Assembly (NCBI RefSeq): GCF_038594945.1
Contig: NZ_JBCFYD010000002.1
Location: forward strand, 434,001 to 498,000
Reading direction: 5' to 3'
Length of the DNA: 64,000 nucleotides
From: Fodinibius sp. Rm-B-1B1-1
GTDB taxonomy: Bacteria; Bacteroidota; Rhodothermia; Balneolales; Balneolaceae
The position numbers and the translations under genes are program-made. Each line of letters opens with the position of its first letter. Within the stretch, counting starts at the first letter, position 1. Positions 25,977 through 35,725 of the stretch are shown here, piece after piece. Below the pieces are notes generated by a model. It had not been told where the DNA came from, ran no database searches, and was given only the letters and a program-made list of their open reading frames with translations.

Positions 25977-27662
25977 ATGCAGATAACAAAAGAGAAGAAG
26001 GGAGCGAAAACAAAAGTATATATTTCACTGGGGCATGGAGTTGAGATCAAATCTGAGGCCTTTAGTGAAAGAATGAAAGCAATTCTTAATGAAGGGTTTG
26101 TTAAACTGTTGGCTCATCTTCATCGGGACTTGGAACCACAGCGGAAATCACTCTTAAAACAACGGAAAGTCCGGCAACTTAATTTTGATGAGGGCAAGGT
26201 GCCAGAATATCTAAATAGAGATAATGAAGCGGTAACCGGGGCTTGGAAGGTAAATCCGTTACCTGATGATCTTAAAAAAAGAAGAGTGGAAATTACGGGG
26301 CCGGTAAATTCTGCCAAAATGGTTATCAATATGCTGAGTTATAATGACGAGGGCGCGAGAGCCGATATGGCGATGCTGGACTTTGAGGATTCGATGAAAC
26401 CAAGCTGGCAAAATGTTGTGGATGGAATCTATAACGTAATTGGAGCGGCGAAGGGGGATCTCCGGTTTGAGCAACTGGCAAAGAATGATGGACCAGGTAA
26501 AATTTATGAGCTAAATAAAGACGATATGCCCGGGGTGATGGTAAGATGCCGGGGACTGCATTTAGATGAGGAGAACATCACGGTTGACGGAGAGGCTATT
26601 TCAGCAGGACTTTTTGACTTGGCTGTTACATTTTATCATGCCGCCGAGCCGTTAGTTCAGCGAGGGCGTACACCTAAATATTATGTCCCCAAATGTGAGT
26701 CATACCAAGAAGCACGCTGGTGGAATAATCTTTTTGAAATGTTGGAAGGTAAGCTGAAATATGAAACGGGTACCTTGCGAGCTACCTTTTTGATAGAAAC
26801 ATTGACTGCTGCTTTCCAGATCGAGGAGATACTTTATGAAATTCGTGATCACGCCGCGGGATTAAATGTTGGTCGATGGGATAAGATATTTAGTGACATT
26901 AAAGTGTTGCGCTATCATAAAGATCGGATTATGCCCGATCGAGGCACTATCGATATGAGCAAGCCCTGGATGGATCAATATGCTAAGCGGTTGATTAAAG
27001 TTTGTCATAGCCGTGGTGCTATGGCCATTGGCGGCATGTCGGCATTTACACCGGGTAAAGATCCCGAGTTGCGAAAAGAGCAAACGGCGAAAGTGCTTGC
27101 TGATAAAAAGAACGAGCACGATATCGGTCATGATGGCTGCTGGGTTTCGCATCCTTATTTTATAACTTCTGCGCTGGAGTGTTTTCCTGAAGAAAATCAG
27201 CTGGATCGAACACTACCTAATCAAGATAAATATCCCGAACTGTTACCGCAGGGTGGCGGCGATATTACCGAGGCCGGCTTACGAACGAACATCCGTGTGG
27301 GTATTGCTTATATGCAAGGATGGAATCAGGATATAGGGTGTGTGGCGTGGGATAATTTGATGGAAGATCTTGCGACGCTGGAAATTTCACGGGCTCAAAT
27401 TTGGCAGTGGATTCATCACAAAGTAGTTACAACGGATGGACGAATGATTACTCGTGCCTTGGTAGATACCTTGTTTGATGAAGAACTGAATACGATTTTG
27501 GATGAGGTTGAAGAAGTGATGGAGGGACAGCCTGCATCTGCAATACAAAAGGTGCAAGATCAATTTAAAAAGGCTCGGAAGGATGTGGGAGCAGTATTTT
27601 TGCTCGAAAATCTACCGGATTTTTTTAATACCGCACTAAGGGAAACTAACATTAAAAATTAA
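25977..27662 (+). CDS. aceB: Malate synthase A
   Basis: This 561-residue enzyme condenses glyoxylate with acetyl-CoA to malate in the glyoxylate bypass. The malate synthase A class is recognisable from MLDFEDSMKPSW (Mg-binding region), the TFLIETLTAAFQIEEI strand with its Glu ligand, and FAGLNVGRWDKIFS-like text (AAGLNVGRWDKIFSDIK). The start ATG at 25977 has a good Shine-Dalgarno sequence (GAGGAGA, 5 nt ahead). It forms an operon with isocitrate lyase (12-nt gap), so C2 units such as acetate can be used for growth. Confidence 0.96.
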   Translation: MQITKEKKGAKTKVYISLGHGVEIKSEAFSERMKAILNEGFVKLLAHLHRDLEPQRKSLLKQRKVRQLNFDEGKVPEYLNRDNEAVTGAWKVNPLPDDLKKRRVEITGPVNSAKMVINMLSYNDEGARADMAMLDFEDSMKPSWQNVVDGIYNVIGAAKGDLRFEQLAKNDGPGKIYELNKDDMPGVMVRCRGLHLDEENITVDGEAISAGLFDLAVTFYHAAEPLVQRGRTPKYYVPKCESYQEARWWNNLFEMLEGKLKYETGTLRATFLIETLTAAFQIEEILYEIRDHAAGLNVGRWDKIFSDIKVLRYHKDRIMPDRGTIDMSKPWMDQYAKRLIKVCHSRGAMAIGGMSAFTPGKDPELRKEQTAKVLADKKNEHDIGHDGCWVSHPYFITSALECFPEENQLDRTLPNQDKYPELLPQGGGDITEAGLRTNIRVGIAYMQGWNQDIGCVAWDNLMEDLATLEISRAQIWQWIHHKVVTTDGRMITRALVDTLFDEELNTILDEVEEVMEGQPASAIQKVQDQFKKARKDVGAVFLLENLPDFFNTALRETNIKN

Positions 27663-27674
27663 GAGAGGGACGTC

Positions 27675-28943
27675 ATGAATACGGTAAAAAAATTACAAAA
27701 TGAATGGGAAACAAATTCTCGTTGGAAAGGGATTAAACGTAACTATACAGCCGAGGAAGTGTTAAAGTTGCGCGGATCGGTAGTAATTCGCCAGACGTTG
27801 GCAGAGGTTGGAGCCGCACGTTTATGGAAGTTGCTGAACGAAGAAGAATTAGTTCGGGCACTTGGAGCATTAACGGGAAATCAGGCCATGCAGCAGGTAA
27901 AGGCGGGGTTGAAAGCTATCTACTTGAGCGGTTGGCAAGTAGCAGCAGATGCAAATATGGCTGGAAATATGTATCCCGATCAGAGTTTGTATCCTGCCAA
28001 CAGCGTCCCGGAAATTGTTCGAAAGATTAACCAAACGCTGCTGCGGGCTGATCAAATTCATCACATGGAAGGAGATAAGTCTACACATTGGCTTGCACCT
28101 ATCGTAGCAGATGCCGAGGCGGGATTTGGCGGTGTACTGAATGCTTTTGAATTGATGAAAGCGATGATTGAGGCGGGTGCTGCAGGTGTCCACTTTGAAG
28201 ATCAGCTGGCATCAGAGAAGAAGTGCGGCCACTTGGGGGGAAAGGTACTTGTTCCTACATCACAATTTATTAAAACGCTTACTGCGGCGCGTTTAGCTGC
28301 TGATGTACTGGATGTACCCACGCTTGTCATTGCCCGAACAGATGCTGATGCAGCCCAGCTGTTAACGAGCGATATTGATCCCCATGATCACAAGTTTTTA
28401 ACGGGAGAGCGATCGGAGGAAGGATTCTATTATGTCCGAAATGGATTGGATCAGGCGATTTCTCGCGGACTGGCATATGCTCCTTATGCTGATTTGGTTT
28501 GGTGTGAAACGTCTAAACCGGATCTTCATGAGGCGCGTATATTTGCTGATGCCATCCATGAGAAGTACCCCGATAAACTGCTGGCCTACAACTGTTCACC
28601 ATCGTTCAACTGGAAAAAGAATCTTACAGATACAGATATTGCCATTTTTCAGCGTGAATTAGCGGCTATGGGCTATAAGTTTCAGTTTGTGACACTGGCC
28701 GGATTCCATTCGCTCAATTACAGCATGTTTAACCTTGCTCGGCGGTATCGCGATGAAGGTATGGCTGCTTATTCGGAGCTGCAGGAAGCTGAGTTTGCGG
28801 GTGAGGCGTATGGCTATACTGCTACAAAGCACCAGCGAGAGGTCGGTACCGGCTACTTCGATACGGTTAAAAAATCGATTGATGGAAAAGAAAGTTCAAC
28901 GCTTGCACTTAGTGGGTCTACCGAAGAAGCGCAGTTTGTGTGA
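27675..28943 (+). CDS. aceA: Isocitrate lyase
   Basis: This 422-residue enzyme splits isocitrate into glyoxylate and succinate, the first step of the glyoxylate bypass. The signature [14 protein letters not shown] carries the catalytic Cys184. The metal-site strand is [10 protein letters not shown], and other conserved blocks are [10 protein letters not shown] and [11 protein letters not shown]. The length matches the bacterial short form. The ATG has a GAGAGGGA box 4 nt ahead and lies 12 nt after aceB. A hairpin follows its stop. Confidence 0.97.
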   Translation: MNTVKKLQNEWETNSRWKGIKRNYTAEEVLKLRGSVVIRQTLAEVGAARLWKLLNEEELVRALGALTGNQAMQQVKAGLKAIYLSGWQVAADANMAGNMYPDQSLYPANSVPEIVRKINQTLLRADQIHHMEGDKSTHWLAPIVADAEAGFGGVLNAFELMKAMIEAGAAGVHFEDQLASEKKCGHLGGKVLVPTSQFIKTLTAARLAADVLDVPTLVIARTDADAAQLLTSDIDPHDHKFLTGERSEEGFYYVRNGLDQAISRGLAYAPYADLVWCETSKPDLHEARIFADAIHEKYPDKLLAYNCSPSFNWKKNLTDTDIAIFQRELAAMGYKFQFVTLAGFHSLNYSMFNLARRYRDEGMAAYSELQEAEFAGEAYGYTATKHQREVGTGYFDTVKKSIDGKESSTLALSGSTEEAQFV

Positions 28944-28958
28944 TGATATTTAGTAATC

Positions 28959-28988
28959 GAGATGCCATCTTTTGAAGGATGGCATCTC
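28959..28988. terminator. Hairpin between aceA and the convergent SIMPL gene
   Basis: GAGATGCCATC at 28959-28969 and GATGGCATCTC at 28978-28988 form a perfect 11-bp stem with an 8-nt loop. It lacks a T-run on both strands, so termination may need another factor. It is the only candidate for ending both converging transcripts. Confidence 0.6.
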
Positions 28989-28996
28989 TCAAACTA

Positions 28997-29668
28997 TTAC
29001 TGTTCAAAAGTGTAAACAACGGAAACATTCGCTGATACGCTTACGGATTGGTCAAATTCGAGGAGGCTGTCGGATGATTTTCTTGCTGACATTTCCATCA
29101 TGGGTTGCGGTGGGCGGTGATGGTAGGAGTAATTAATGTTTTTAATTCCTGTAATCGTTACTCCTGATTCTTGGGCAATGAGCTCTGCCTTATCACGCGC
29201 CATGTTAAGTGCTTTTTTTAGTGCTTCCTCTTCTCCTTTTTCCGATTCGCTGGACATGAAATTACCACTGAATTCATCAAAATCATTGCTAATTAAGGTG
29301 ATTTGGATTTGTTCATAGATATCAAAATCACTCAACGTTAGCACCACCATCTGGCTTGTTTGGATAACTTCCTTCTGGTCTCGGGAATATTGATCACTGT
29401 AGCTCTTATTGATAGAAATAGGTTCAAAATCGATATTTTCTTCCTTGATATCATGTTCTTTCAAGAGCTCTACAAGTACTTTTTCTCGTTTTTTATGCAA
29501 GTCATATGCTTCTTGTGAAGTTTCAGCCTCTGCATTCAGATTAATTTGAAAGGCAATTTCATCAGCGGGAACGGCCACTTGGGCAGTGGCATTGATAGAA
29601 ATTTCATTTTGAGCTTGAGCAATGGTCGTAATTAAAAATAGTGAAATAAATAATGTCAGTGTTCTCAT
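28997..29668 (-). CDS. Exported SIMPL-domain (DUF541) protein
   Basis: This 223-residue protein starts with a signal peptide (RTLTLFISLFLITTIAQAQ) and then has a DUF541/SIMPL domain (about 20-220). Family features are the N-terminal INATAQVAVPADEIAFQINL strand, the KKREKVLVELLKEHDI helix, and the C-terminal VSVSANVSVVYTFE strand. SIMPL proteins such as BP26 or YggE form ring oligomers in the periplasm and are linked to oxidative or general stress, but no enzyme activity is known. It is followed by no other gene on its strand before aceA. Confidence 0.9.
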   Translation of the reverse strand: MRTLTLFISLFLITTIAQAQNEISINATAQVAVPADEIAFQINLNAEAETSQEAYDLHKKREKVLVELLKEHDIKEENIDFEPISINKSYSDQYSRDQKEVIQTSQMVVLTLSDFDIYEQIQITLISNDFDEFSGNFMSSESEKGEEEALKKALNMARDKAELIAQESGVTITGIKNINYSYHHRPPQPMMEMSARKSSDSLLEFDQSVSVSANVSVVYTFEQ

Positions 29669-29697
29669 AGTGTAAATATCTTTATTTGGATTATATA

Positions 29698-30654
29698 TTA
29701 CTCACATAAAACGGATTGCAATTTATCTTCCGAAATGTTGGCCCCACAAACAACGATAATCGTGGTTTGATCGGCAAAACGTTCGGGATGTTTTAATAAA
29801 CTGGCAATGGCAACGCCCGCCGATCCCTCTACTAACTTGCTGTGGTGCTTGATCATAGAACGAATTGCCCCGGCAATTTCGTCTTCAGAAATTAAAATAA
29901 AATCATCCACCAGTTTTTTGCACAGGTCAAAGGTGATGGAGTCTCGTTCAAATCCCCCGGCCGAGCCGTCCGAAAGCGTTGGCTTCGATTCTACTTCTTT
30001 GTATTCTCCGGATTGTACACTCACACTCATTTCCGGTGAGTTTTCAGGCTGACATCCGATAATTTTGGTATCAGGAGATTGCTTTTTTAGATAGCTGCCA
30101 ATGCCCGAGATAAGCCCACCGCCGCCCACAGTAGCCAGTAAATTATCAGGAGGGGATATATGGGAGAGCATTTCTATGCCGATGGTTCCCTGACCCGCAA
30201 TGATCTGTGTATCGTTATAAGGAGATATGTAGATCCATCCCTGTTTGTCAGCAGTTTTACGAGCATACATTTCTGTTGTATAGGGATCATCCCCGTGGAA
30301 TTCGATTTCTATATCAAATGCCCGAATAGCCTTTACTTTAGAGGTAACGGCATTATGCGGCAGAAAAACCTTCCCCTTAATTCCCAATAAGTCGCACGCG
30401 CGGGCAAAACCCAGTCCGTGATTTCCGGTGGATGCGGTAACGGGTAATGCGTTAATATTTTGTTCTTGAATCCACTTGAGTTTATTAAGGCTGCCTCGTG
30501 CTTTAAACGACCCGGTAATTTGTTCGCTTTCCAGCTTTAGATATACATCTCCGTTGCAGTGATCACTTAACCAGTTGGAATATAACAGGGGTGTTTGGTA
30601 CACATCATTTTTGATACGCTTGTACGCCTGTTCAATTTCTTCAAATAAGTTCAT
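29698..30654 (-). CDS. Threonine/serine dehydratase-like PLP enzyme
   Basis: This 318-residue fold-type II PLP enzyme deaminates threonine or serine, or could act as a serine racemase. Key motifs are GSFKARGSLNKL with the PLP Lys, ASTGNHGLGFA (phosphate-loop Asn), and VGGGGLISGIG (PLP phosphate cradle). There is no C-terminal ACT regulatory domain, so it is a catabolic or racemase-like short form. A second member of this family lies at the right edge of the window. Confidence 0.9.
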   Translation of the reverse strand: MNLFEEIEQAYKRIKNDVYQTPLLYSNWLSDHCNGDVYLKLESEQITGSFKARGSLNKLKWIQEQNINALPVTASTGNHGLGFARACDLLGIKGKVFLPHNAVTSKVKAIRAFDIEIEFHGDDPYTTEMYARKTADKQGWIYISPYNDTQIIAGQGTIGIEMLSHISPPDNLLATVGGGGLISGIGSYLKKQSPDTKIIGCQPENSPEMSVSVQSGEYKEVESKPTLSDGSAGGFERDSITFDLCKKLVDDFILISEDEIAGAIRSMIKHHSKLVEGSAGVAIASLLKHPERFADQTTIIVVCGANISEDKLQSVLCE

Positions 30655-30701
30655 AACAGGTACTAACTAATTCAGAATTTTCAATTCCTGATTATAAAAG
30701 A

Positions 30702-32534
30702 TCAAGTTGGTAATCCTTCCATCTCCATAATTTTGAGCGCATTGGTAGAAGGACAGGGGCCGGGTTTTAACTTATATTCAAATCTCATCTTGTTGCCTTC
30801 AATGGTTTCGGCAAAGTGCCAGTTACTTAATTCAGGAATTGATTCTTCCAATTGAGCCAACTCCAGGTCATGCGTGGAAACTAATCCCACACCGTTTTTA
30901 CCGGCTACATTTTTTAAGAAAGCCTCACTGCCTTGCAGGCGTTCCCGATTGTTCGTACCCCGATATATCTCATCGACCAGAAAGAACACCGGTGTCTCAT
31001 GATTATCGTTGAGCAGTTCAAGTAAGCCGCGCAGGCGTTTGACCTCAGCGTAAAAGTGAGAAAGCCCATCGTCCAGCGAGTCAGTGACGTTGATGCTGCT
31101 GTAAATACGAAACGGAATAATTTGAAACGATGAAGCATTAACGGGGGCACCAGCAAAGCAGAGTGACAGATTGATTCCCATCGTTCGCAAGAAAGTACTT
31201 TTCCCCGCCATGTTAGAACCAGTAATTAGCAGGATGTCACCTTTCTCATCAATTGAAATGTCATTGGTTACTTTTTCATCATGAGGAATGAGAGGGTGTC
31301 CCAATCTTTTGGCAGTAAACGGGTTATCAGATTTTTTATCAGGAATTGAAAACTGGTACTCCGGATGTAACCAACCGAAGTTAGCCATTGAACTGAAGGC
31401 CTCAAGCTGATAGAAATGAGTGAGCCATTCATCCAGTTTTGGTGCTAACTCTTTTTTATAGCGACTCAATTTTTGCGCAAAGTACAGATCCCAGGGGACC
31501 AAAAAATTAAGTAGTACCCACACAATTTCGCTCTGTTGCGATGAGGCGGCTCCGGCAATTCGAATAATTCCCTTCACATATTTTGAGGGTGAATAGTCGC
31601 TGCTCCAAAAGGGACTACAAAAAGCTTTGAGCTTTTCTTTAGAATCGTAGTTATAGGTTTCCAGGAAATGAAGGACCCCGTTAAATTTGCTAAGCTGTTT
31701 CTCAATTTGGTGAGCTTCGGTATAAAGGCCAGATATTTTTTCGCTGTTAAAGTTGTAGATCACCAAATAAGCCACGAAAGTAATAATTACATAAGGAGCC
31801 ATCATGCCCATTAAATATAATACCAGTAAAACAATGTTTACCCCGGCAAGAGTACCGAGTACGGCAAGAGGCAGGATATAGTTGACGACTTCTGATTTAT
31901 GCAGATAGGCCAACAGCTGATCAAGATCCCAGTCGTTATCAAGTTCTTGCTTACCATTTAGCTCGGCCAGCAGGTGCAGTCGGTCCCGAAATTGCGGCAG
32001 ATTGGTTAGCTCTTTAATAATGGCCTGACGATCTTTTGTTTTTTGGGGATTGGGTTTACGCTCCAACAAATATTCTGTGAGCTTATCAGTACTTCCCTGG
32101 TAGGTTGAGGTATCCATAAGTTGCAACAGGGAGTGTTTGCCAATAATGTCGAGGTCGTTAGCAAAGGGATGTTTTTCGTAATTTTTAGAAGGAGAACGTT
32201 CTGGAATCTGAGGCCAGTCCAGTGTTTGTCGTGCAATATGTTTTTGACGGATGGCTTTCCAAATTTCAAATTCTTCTTGGTGTTGTTCTACCTTTTTGTG
32301 AAAGCGGGCCAGCTGACTAAATCCTACAATGAAAAGTAAAAGTGTAACCCAAAACAGCCATTCCGGTCCCCATTGTCCAGCTGTATAAACCAAGGCAAGT
32401 CCTCCTATAAATCCTGCAAGCCGACCCATCGAGAGTCGCCCGCTTAGTTGATCAAGGGATTTTATTTTGTGTTGTAAACGCCGGACTTGGTTTTGGAGTG
32501 CGTTTTGTAATGACTGTCGTGAATAGGTATTCAT
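30702..32534 (-). CDS. Membrane-anchored MutS-like ATPase
   Basis: This 610-residue protein has a MutS core/ATPase domain without a mismatch-recognition domain. The N-terminus carries a coiled region and two hydrophobic stretches, at about 40-75 and about 214-262. The ATPase has Walker A GSNMAGKST with Lys445 and Walker B FFLVDEIYRGTNN, plus a switch His in VSTHDLELA. The ATP site looks functional. Similar proteins in Bacteroidota are annotated as MutS-related, but their role is unknown; mismatch repair is unlikely. It is followed on the same strand by the PLP dehydratase 48 nt away. Confidence 0.87.
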   Translation of the reverse strand: MNTYSRQSLQNALQNQVRRLQHKIKSLDQLSGRLSMGRLAGFIGGLALVYTAGQWGPEWLFWVTLLLFIVGFSQLARFHKKVEQHQEEFEIWKAIRQKHIARQTLDWPQIPERSPSKNYEKHPFANDLDIIGKHSLLQLMDTSTYQGSTDKLTEYLLERKPNPQKTKDRQAIIKELTNLPQFRDRLHLLAELNGKQELDNDWDLDQLLAYLHKSEVVNYILPLAVLGTLAGVNIVLLVLYLMGMMAPYVIITFVAYLVIYNFNSEKISGLYTEAHQIEKQLSKFNGVLHFLETYNYDSKEKLKAFCSPFWSSDYSPSKYVKGIIRIAGAASSQQSEIVWVLLNFLVPWDLYFAQKLSRYKKELAPKLDEWLTHFYQLEAFSSMANFGWLHPEYQFSIPDKKSDNPFTAKRLGHPLIPHDEKVTNDISIDEKGDILLITGSNMAGKSTFLRTMGINLSLCFAGAPVNASSFQIIPFRIYSSINVTDSLDDGLSHFYAEVKRLRGLLELLNDNHETPVFFLVDEIYRGTNNRERLQGSEAFLKNVAGKNGVGLVSTHDLELAQLEESIPELSNWHFAETIEGNKMRFEYKLKPGPCPSTNALKIMEMEGLPT

Positions 32535-32599
32535 GTAGTAAGATTTGGGATGAAATTGCTATGCCAAAGGATAGAGAAAGGAATGAAAAAAATCAGCTA

Positions 32600-32642
32600 A
32601 AAAAGAAAGACTCTCACCGGATAATAAATATCCAATGAGAGC
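32600..32642 (-). terminator. Intrinsic terminator after the LVIVD gene
   Basis: A hairpin with arms CTCTCACCGGATA and TATCCAATGAGAG (G-T pairs allowed) is followed on the minus strand by a T-rich run (TCTTTCTTTTTT). It lies about 45 nt past the stop of the 32688-34742 gene. Confidence 0.75.
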
Positions 32643-32687
32643 CTAAAAATCTATCAAAAGATTACCGTCTAAAAAGCGGGAATCCTT

Positions 32688-34742
32688 TTATTCAGCCAAT
32701 TTCTGTAGGGTATCTACCAGCTTATTGACTTTTGCTGTTTGGCTGGAGCTACTGGCTTGTCTGTCAAGCTCTGTCGCCAATCCAGAAAGGATTTTTGACT
32801 GATTAGAACCAGAAGCATTTTCAGCGTTGGCAATTTGTTCTCTGGCCGATGTTAGCTGATCCATTGAAAGTCCATTTCTACGCTCCAATTGGTCAATGTA
32901 AGCCTTGGCAAGGGCAAAAGTGGCAGGCCAATCATACTTGGGCTGTCCCTGTGGATTTAATTGCTCAAACGTAACAGTATTGGCAGCGGCAATCTCGTTT
33001 TTAGTGAGATAAGGACTTGGCTTAAGCTCAAAGATATCGAGTCCACGCGCAATTTCTGAGTTCACAATCTTGCCATTGTACCAGTAAACCGACCAGCTTC
33101 CGCCCATCTGCATACGGGTAGAGTCAACGGGTCCACGGTCGTGGTATGCGATTTCAACGGGGTTGTTAGGATCCGTCCAGTCGAAAATGGAGATACCGCC
33201 TTGGTACCATGATTGGACCATAATATCACGGTCAGGCACCGGAATCAAGGAACCGTTATGTGCCACACAGTTTTCCTGAGGAGTTTGTGGCGCAGGCATT
33301 TTAAAATAACTTTGGAAGTCCATCTTATTGTCATCGCTAATGGTAAAGATGGCATTGGCGCCCCATTCCATAGGATCTTTTTCGCGGCACTTAGGTTGTC
33401 CGCCACCGCCCCACTCATCAGTAAACAACACTTTGTCGCCTTCATTGTTGAATGTGGCTGAGTGCCAGTAGGCAAAGTTCGAATCAGCTACCGCATCAAC
33501 GCGTTGAGGACTGGCGGGATCGGTAATATCAAGTAGCAGACCATATCCTTCACAAGCGCCACCAGCTAATCCGATTTCAGGATAAAGTGTGATATCATGA
33601 CATTGGTTGGGACCACGGTTCTCCATTAGGTTTTCCTCTCCGTCGTCATCATTTCCACCAAAGCGTTCCTCAATCATTTGTCCAATATTCTCACGAAGCA
33701 TGGCACTGTCTTGTGCCGTTGGTTCGCCTTCACCACCACGTTGTTTTACAACTTGAGCAAGCATTTGTTGAACATAACGATCAGGAATAATTCGTTTTTG
33801 GCCGAATACTTCAGCAACGAATGCTCCTTCCTCTTCAGCTTTACGGATTTGTTCCATATCTGCAGGAGACATGCCGTGTGTTGGAGCTTCAGTCAGGTTT
33901 TCGAAAATGCGAGGAGAGTTCACAATTTTTGCATCCTCGGGATTATCCAACGGAACCTGAATGACCTCGATACGGAAAAGGGCAGAATTGGGGTCTTCGG
34001 ATGGGGGAGCATCAGAACATCCTGGAAGTTCTTCCTCGGGACGAACGGGAGCAGATCCTGAAACATAAACGTAGACATTTTCGTCGTCATTGGGATCGTC
34101 AAGCACCGAGTGGGTATGCGATCCGCGGCAGGTCTGCACATTCGAAACGTATTCTGGGTTTTCGATATCACTGATATCAAAAATGCGAATTCCACGCAGT
34201 CGTTCTTTACTTGCTTGTTTATTGACTCCTTCTGTACCGCAATCAAGACGTCCTCCTAAACCTTCACCGGAGACAAAAAGCAGGTTACCATAAACGGAAA
34301 CGTCACTTTGTGATGCCGGACAGAGAAAGTCGACTACAAGATTTGGAGAAGCAGGGTTACTGATATCCCAAACCATAAAACCATTGTAATTTCCCTGAAT
34401 GGCGTAGTTTCCTTTAAAAGCCAAGTCGGAGTTGGTTGATCCAACAAAATCTTCGGGCGGAGGGGTATGGGAAAGCATATTAAGATTCCAGATCGCTTCC
34501 TCAGCATCAAAGAGCCCAGCTTGGAGTCCTACACGGGGATCCGGATTAGGAGGAGATATCTCATCCAATGATTTGATCTCGGATGTCTCGGTCGATTGAT
34601 CTGATTGATTGTCGGTTGCTGTTGAAGAGGTTGAACAGGCGTAAGTACCGAATAGAGCGATCATAAATAATAGCCCCAGCCAGTGCTTACTCATCCCGTC
34701 TATACTCACAGCAGAACGTATACGGTTGTAGTAAGAGTTCAT
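32688..34742 (-). CDS. Exported LVIVD-repeat lipoprotein
   Basis: This is a 684-residue lipoprotein-like secreted protein. The hydrophobic export segment ends at ALFGTYACS. The mature part contains LVIVD/beta-propeller-like repeats such as VWDISNPASP, IRIFDISDIENP, LLDITDPASP and ISIFDWTDPNNP. Its C-terminal region has a helical segment. LVIVD proteins are predicted surface or periplasmic propellers of unknown ligand. The start at 34742 gives a long n-region; ATG at 34694 would give a more normal signal peptide, so the true start is uncertain. It follows the DUF305 gene (39-nt gap), an arrangement that supports a shared task. Confidence 0.84.
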   Translation of the reverse strand: MNSYYNRIRSAVSIDGMSKHWLGLLFMIALFGTYACSTSSTATDNQSDQSTETSEIKSLDEISPPNPDPRVGLQAGLFDAEEAIWNLNMLSHTPPPEDFVGSTNSDLAFKGNYAIQGNYNGFMVWDISNPASPNLVVDFLCPASQSDVSVYGNLLFVSGEGLGGRLDCGTEGVNKQASKERLRGIRIFDISDIENPEYVSNVQTCRGSHTHSVLDDPNDDENVYVYVSGSAPVRPEEELPGCSDAPPSEDPNSALFRIEVIQVPLDNPEDAKIVNSPRIFENLTEAPTHGMSPADMEQIRKAEEEGAFVAEVFGQKRIIPDRYVQQMLAQVVKQRGGEGEPTAQDSAMLRENIGQMIEERFGGNDDDGEENLMENRGPNQCHDITLYPEIGLAGGACEGYGLLLDITDPASPQRVDAVADSNFAYWHSATFNNEGDKVLFTDEWGGGGQPKCREKDPMEWGANAIFTISDDNKMDFQSYFKMPAPQTPQENCVAHNGSLIPVPDRDIMVQSWYQGGISIFDWTDPNNPVEIAYHDRGPVDSTRMQMGGSWSVYWYNGKIVNSEIARGLDIFELKPSPYLTKNEIAAANTVTFEQLNPQGQPKYDWPATFALAKAYIDQLERRNGLSMDQLTSAREQIANAENASGSNQSKILSGLATELDRQASSSSQTAKVNKLVDTLQKLAE

Positions 34743-34781
34743 AAAGCTGATTTAAGTTAGAAGTAAAGTTAATGTTTATTC

Positions 34782-35459
34782 TTATCCTGATTTGGTAAGC
34801 TGATCGAGCATTTGTTGCATCCGATCAATTTCGGTGCGTTGGTCTACCTGAATATCGGATGCGAGACGGAACGCTGCACGGTCTTGTGCTGCTCCATCTT
34901 TACTAAACAGGTTTTCGACCATATATACCGCTCCGGAATGATGCTCAATCATGTATTTGAGAAAAAGTTTATCAAATGTAGAATTTTTTGCAGCAGCCAA
35001 CTCCTCAATCTGTTGGTCGGAAAGAACGCCCCGCATCTTTTTATACATGGTATAGGGTTCGCCATTAATTTCAATCATCAGGTTAAGACCATCGATCTCA
35101 ATCTGAGGAACTGGCTGATCTCGATCTTTAAGCCATTGCTGCATAGTAGCAATTTCATCTTGCTGGGCATTAATGATCCGGGATGCAAGCCGCTGAACGG
35201 CAGGACTTGCTCCATTTTTAGGCGCCAGCCGTGACATAACAAGGGCTTGGGCATGGTGAGCAATCATGCCCGTCATAAATTTTACATCAGCCTCAGTAAA
35301 AGAGGATTTTTTTTCATCGATACGTTGCCAGTATAGTTCTTCAAGTTCTGAGGTATCTTGCGATACAGAGGATTCTGATTTACTTGTTGTTTCTTTCGTG
35401 GATTGGCAAGCTACAGCACTCAACATAATCAGTGCTGCCCCAAGTATTCGTAAATACAT
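34782..35459 (-). CDS. DUF305 lipoprotein
   Basis: This 225-residue lipoprotein has a lipobox near SAVACQS (Cys18) and a ferritin-like four-helix DUF305 domain in duplicate. The diagnostic HH motifs are MTGMIAHHAQALVMSR (about 67-82) and MIEHHSGAVYMVENL (about 168-183). DUF305 proteins are linked to metal handling, often near copper genes, but the reaction is unknown. It is the first gene of a two-gene unit with the LVIVD protein; an envelope metal-binding or metal-storage role is inferred. Confidence 0.9.
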   Translation of the reverse strand: MYLRILGAALIMLSAVACQSTKETTSKSESSVSQDTSELEELYWQRIDEKKSSFTEADVKFMTGMIAHHAQALVMSRLAPKNGASPAVQRLASRIINAQQDEIATMQQWLKDRDQPVPQIEIDGLNLMIEINGEPYTMYKKMRGVLSDQQIEELAAAKNSTFDKLFLKYMIEHHSGAVYMVENLFSKDGAAQDRAAFRLASDIQVDQRTEIDRMQQMLDQLTKSG

Positions 35460-35676
35460 TAAGCCGTTAAATTTTAGTTGCAGGGAAAGTGATGTTCTAT
35501 AAAAATAAAGATTTCGATAATAAATTTATTATAAATCAAATAAGTGCTAATACCAATGACATAATTTTTAAAAGTTGAAAATTTATATGTTACCAATGGC
35601 TTTACGAAAGTGTAGCAATTGATGTTTCAGTCAATTTATTCTTTTGATCTTAAGGTTTAGATGCTTCTAAAAAAAT

Positions 35677-35701
35677 AAAGGGATGCCCAAAGCATCCCTT
35701 T
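35677..35701 (-). terminator. Intrinsic terminator after the sortilin-like gene
   Basis: AAAGGGATGC and GCATCCCTTT form a perfect 10-bp stem with a 5-nt loop. On the minus strand it is followed by T-rich sequence (ATTTTTTTAG), so it terminates the 35726-38968 gene. The remaining 35460-35676 spacer shows no gene. Confidence 0.92.
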
Positions 35702-35725
35702 AAAATAAATATGAATGTGTGATTA

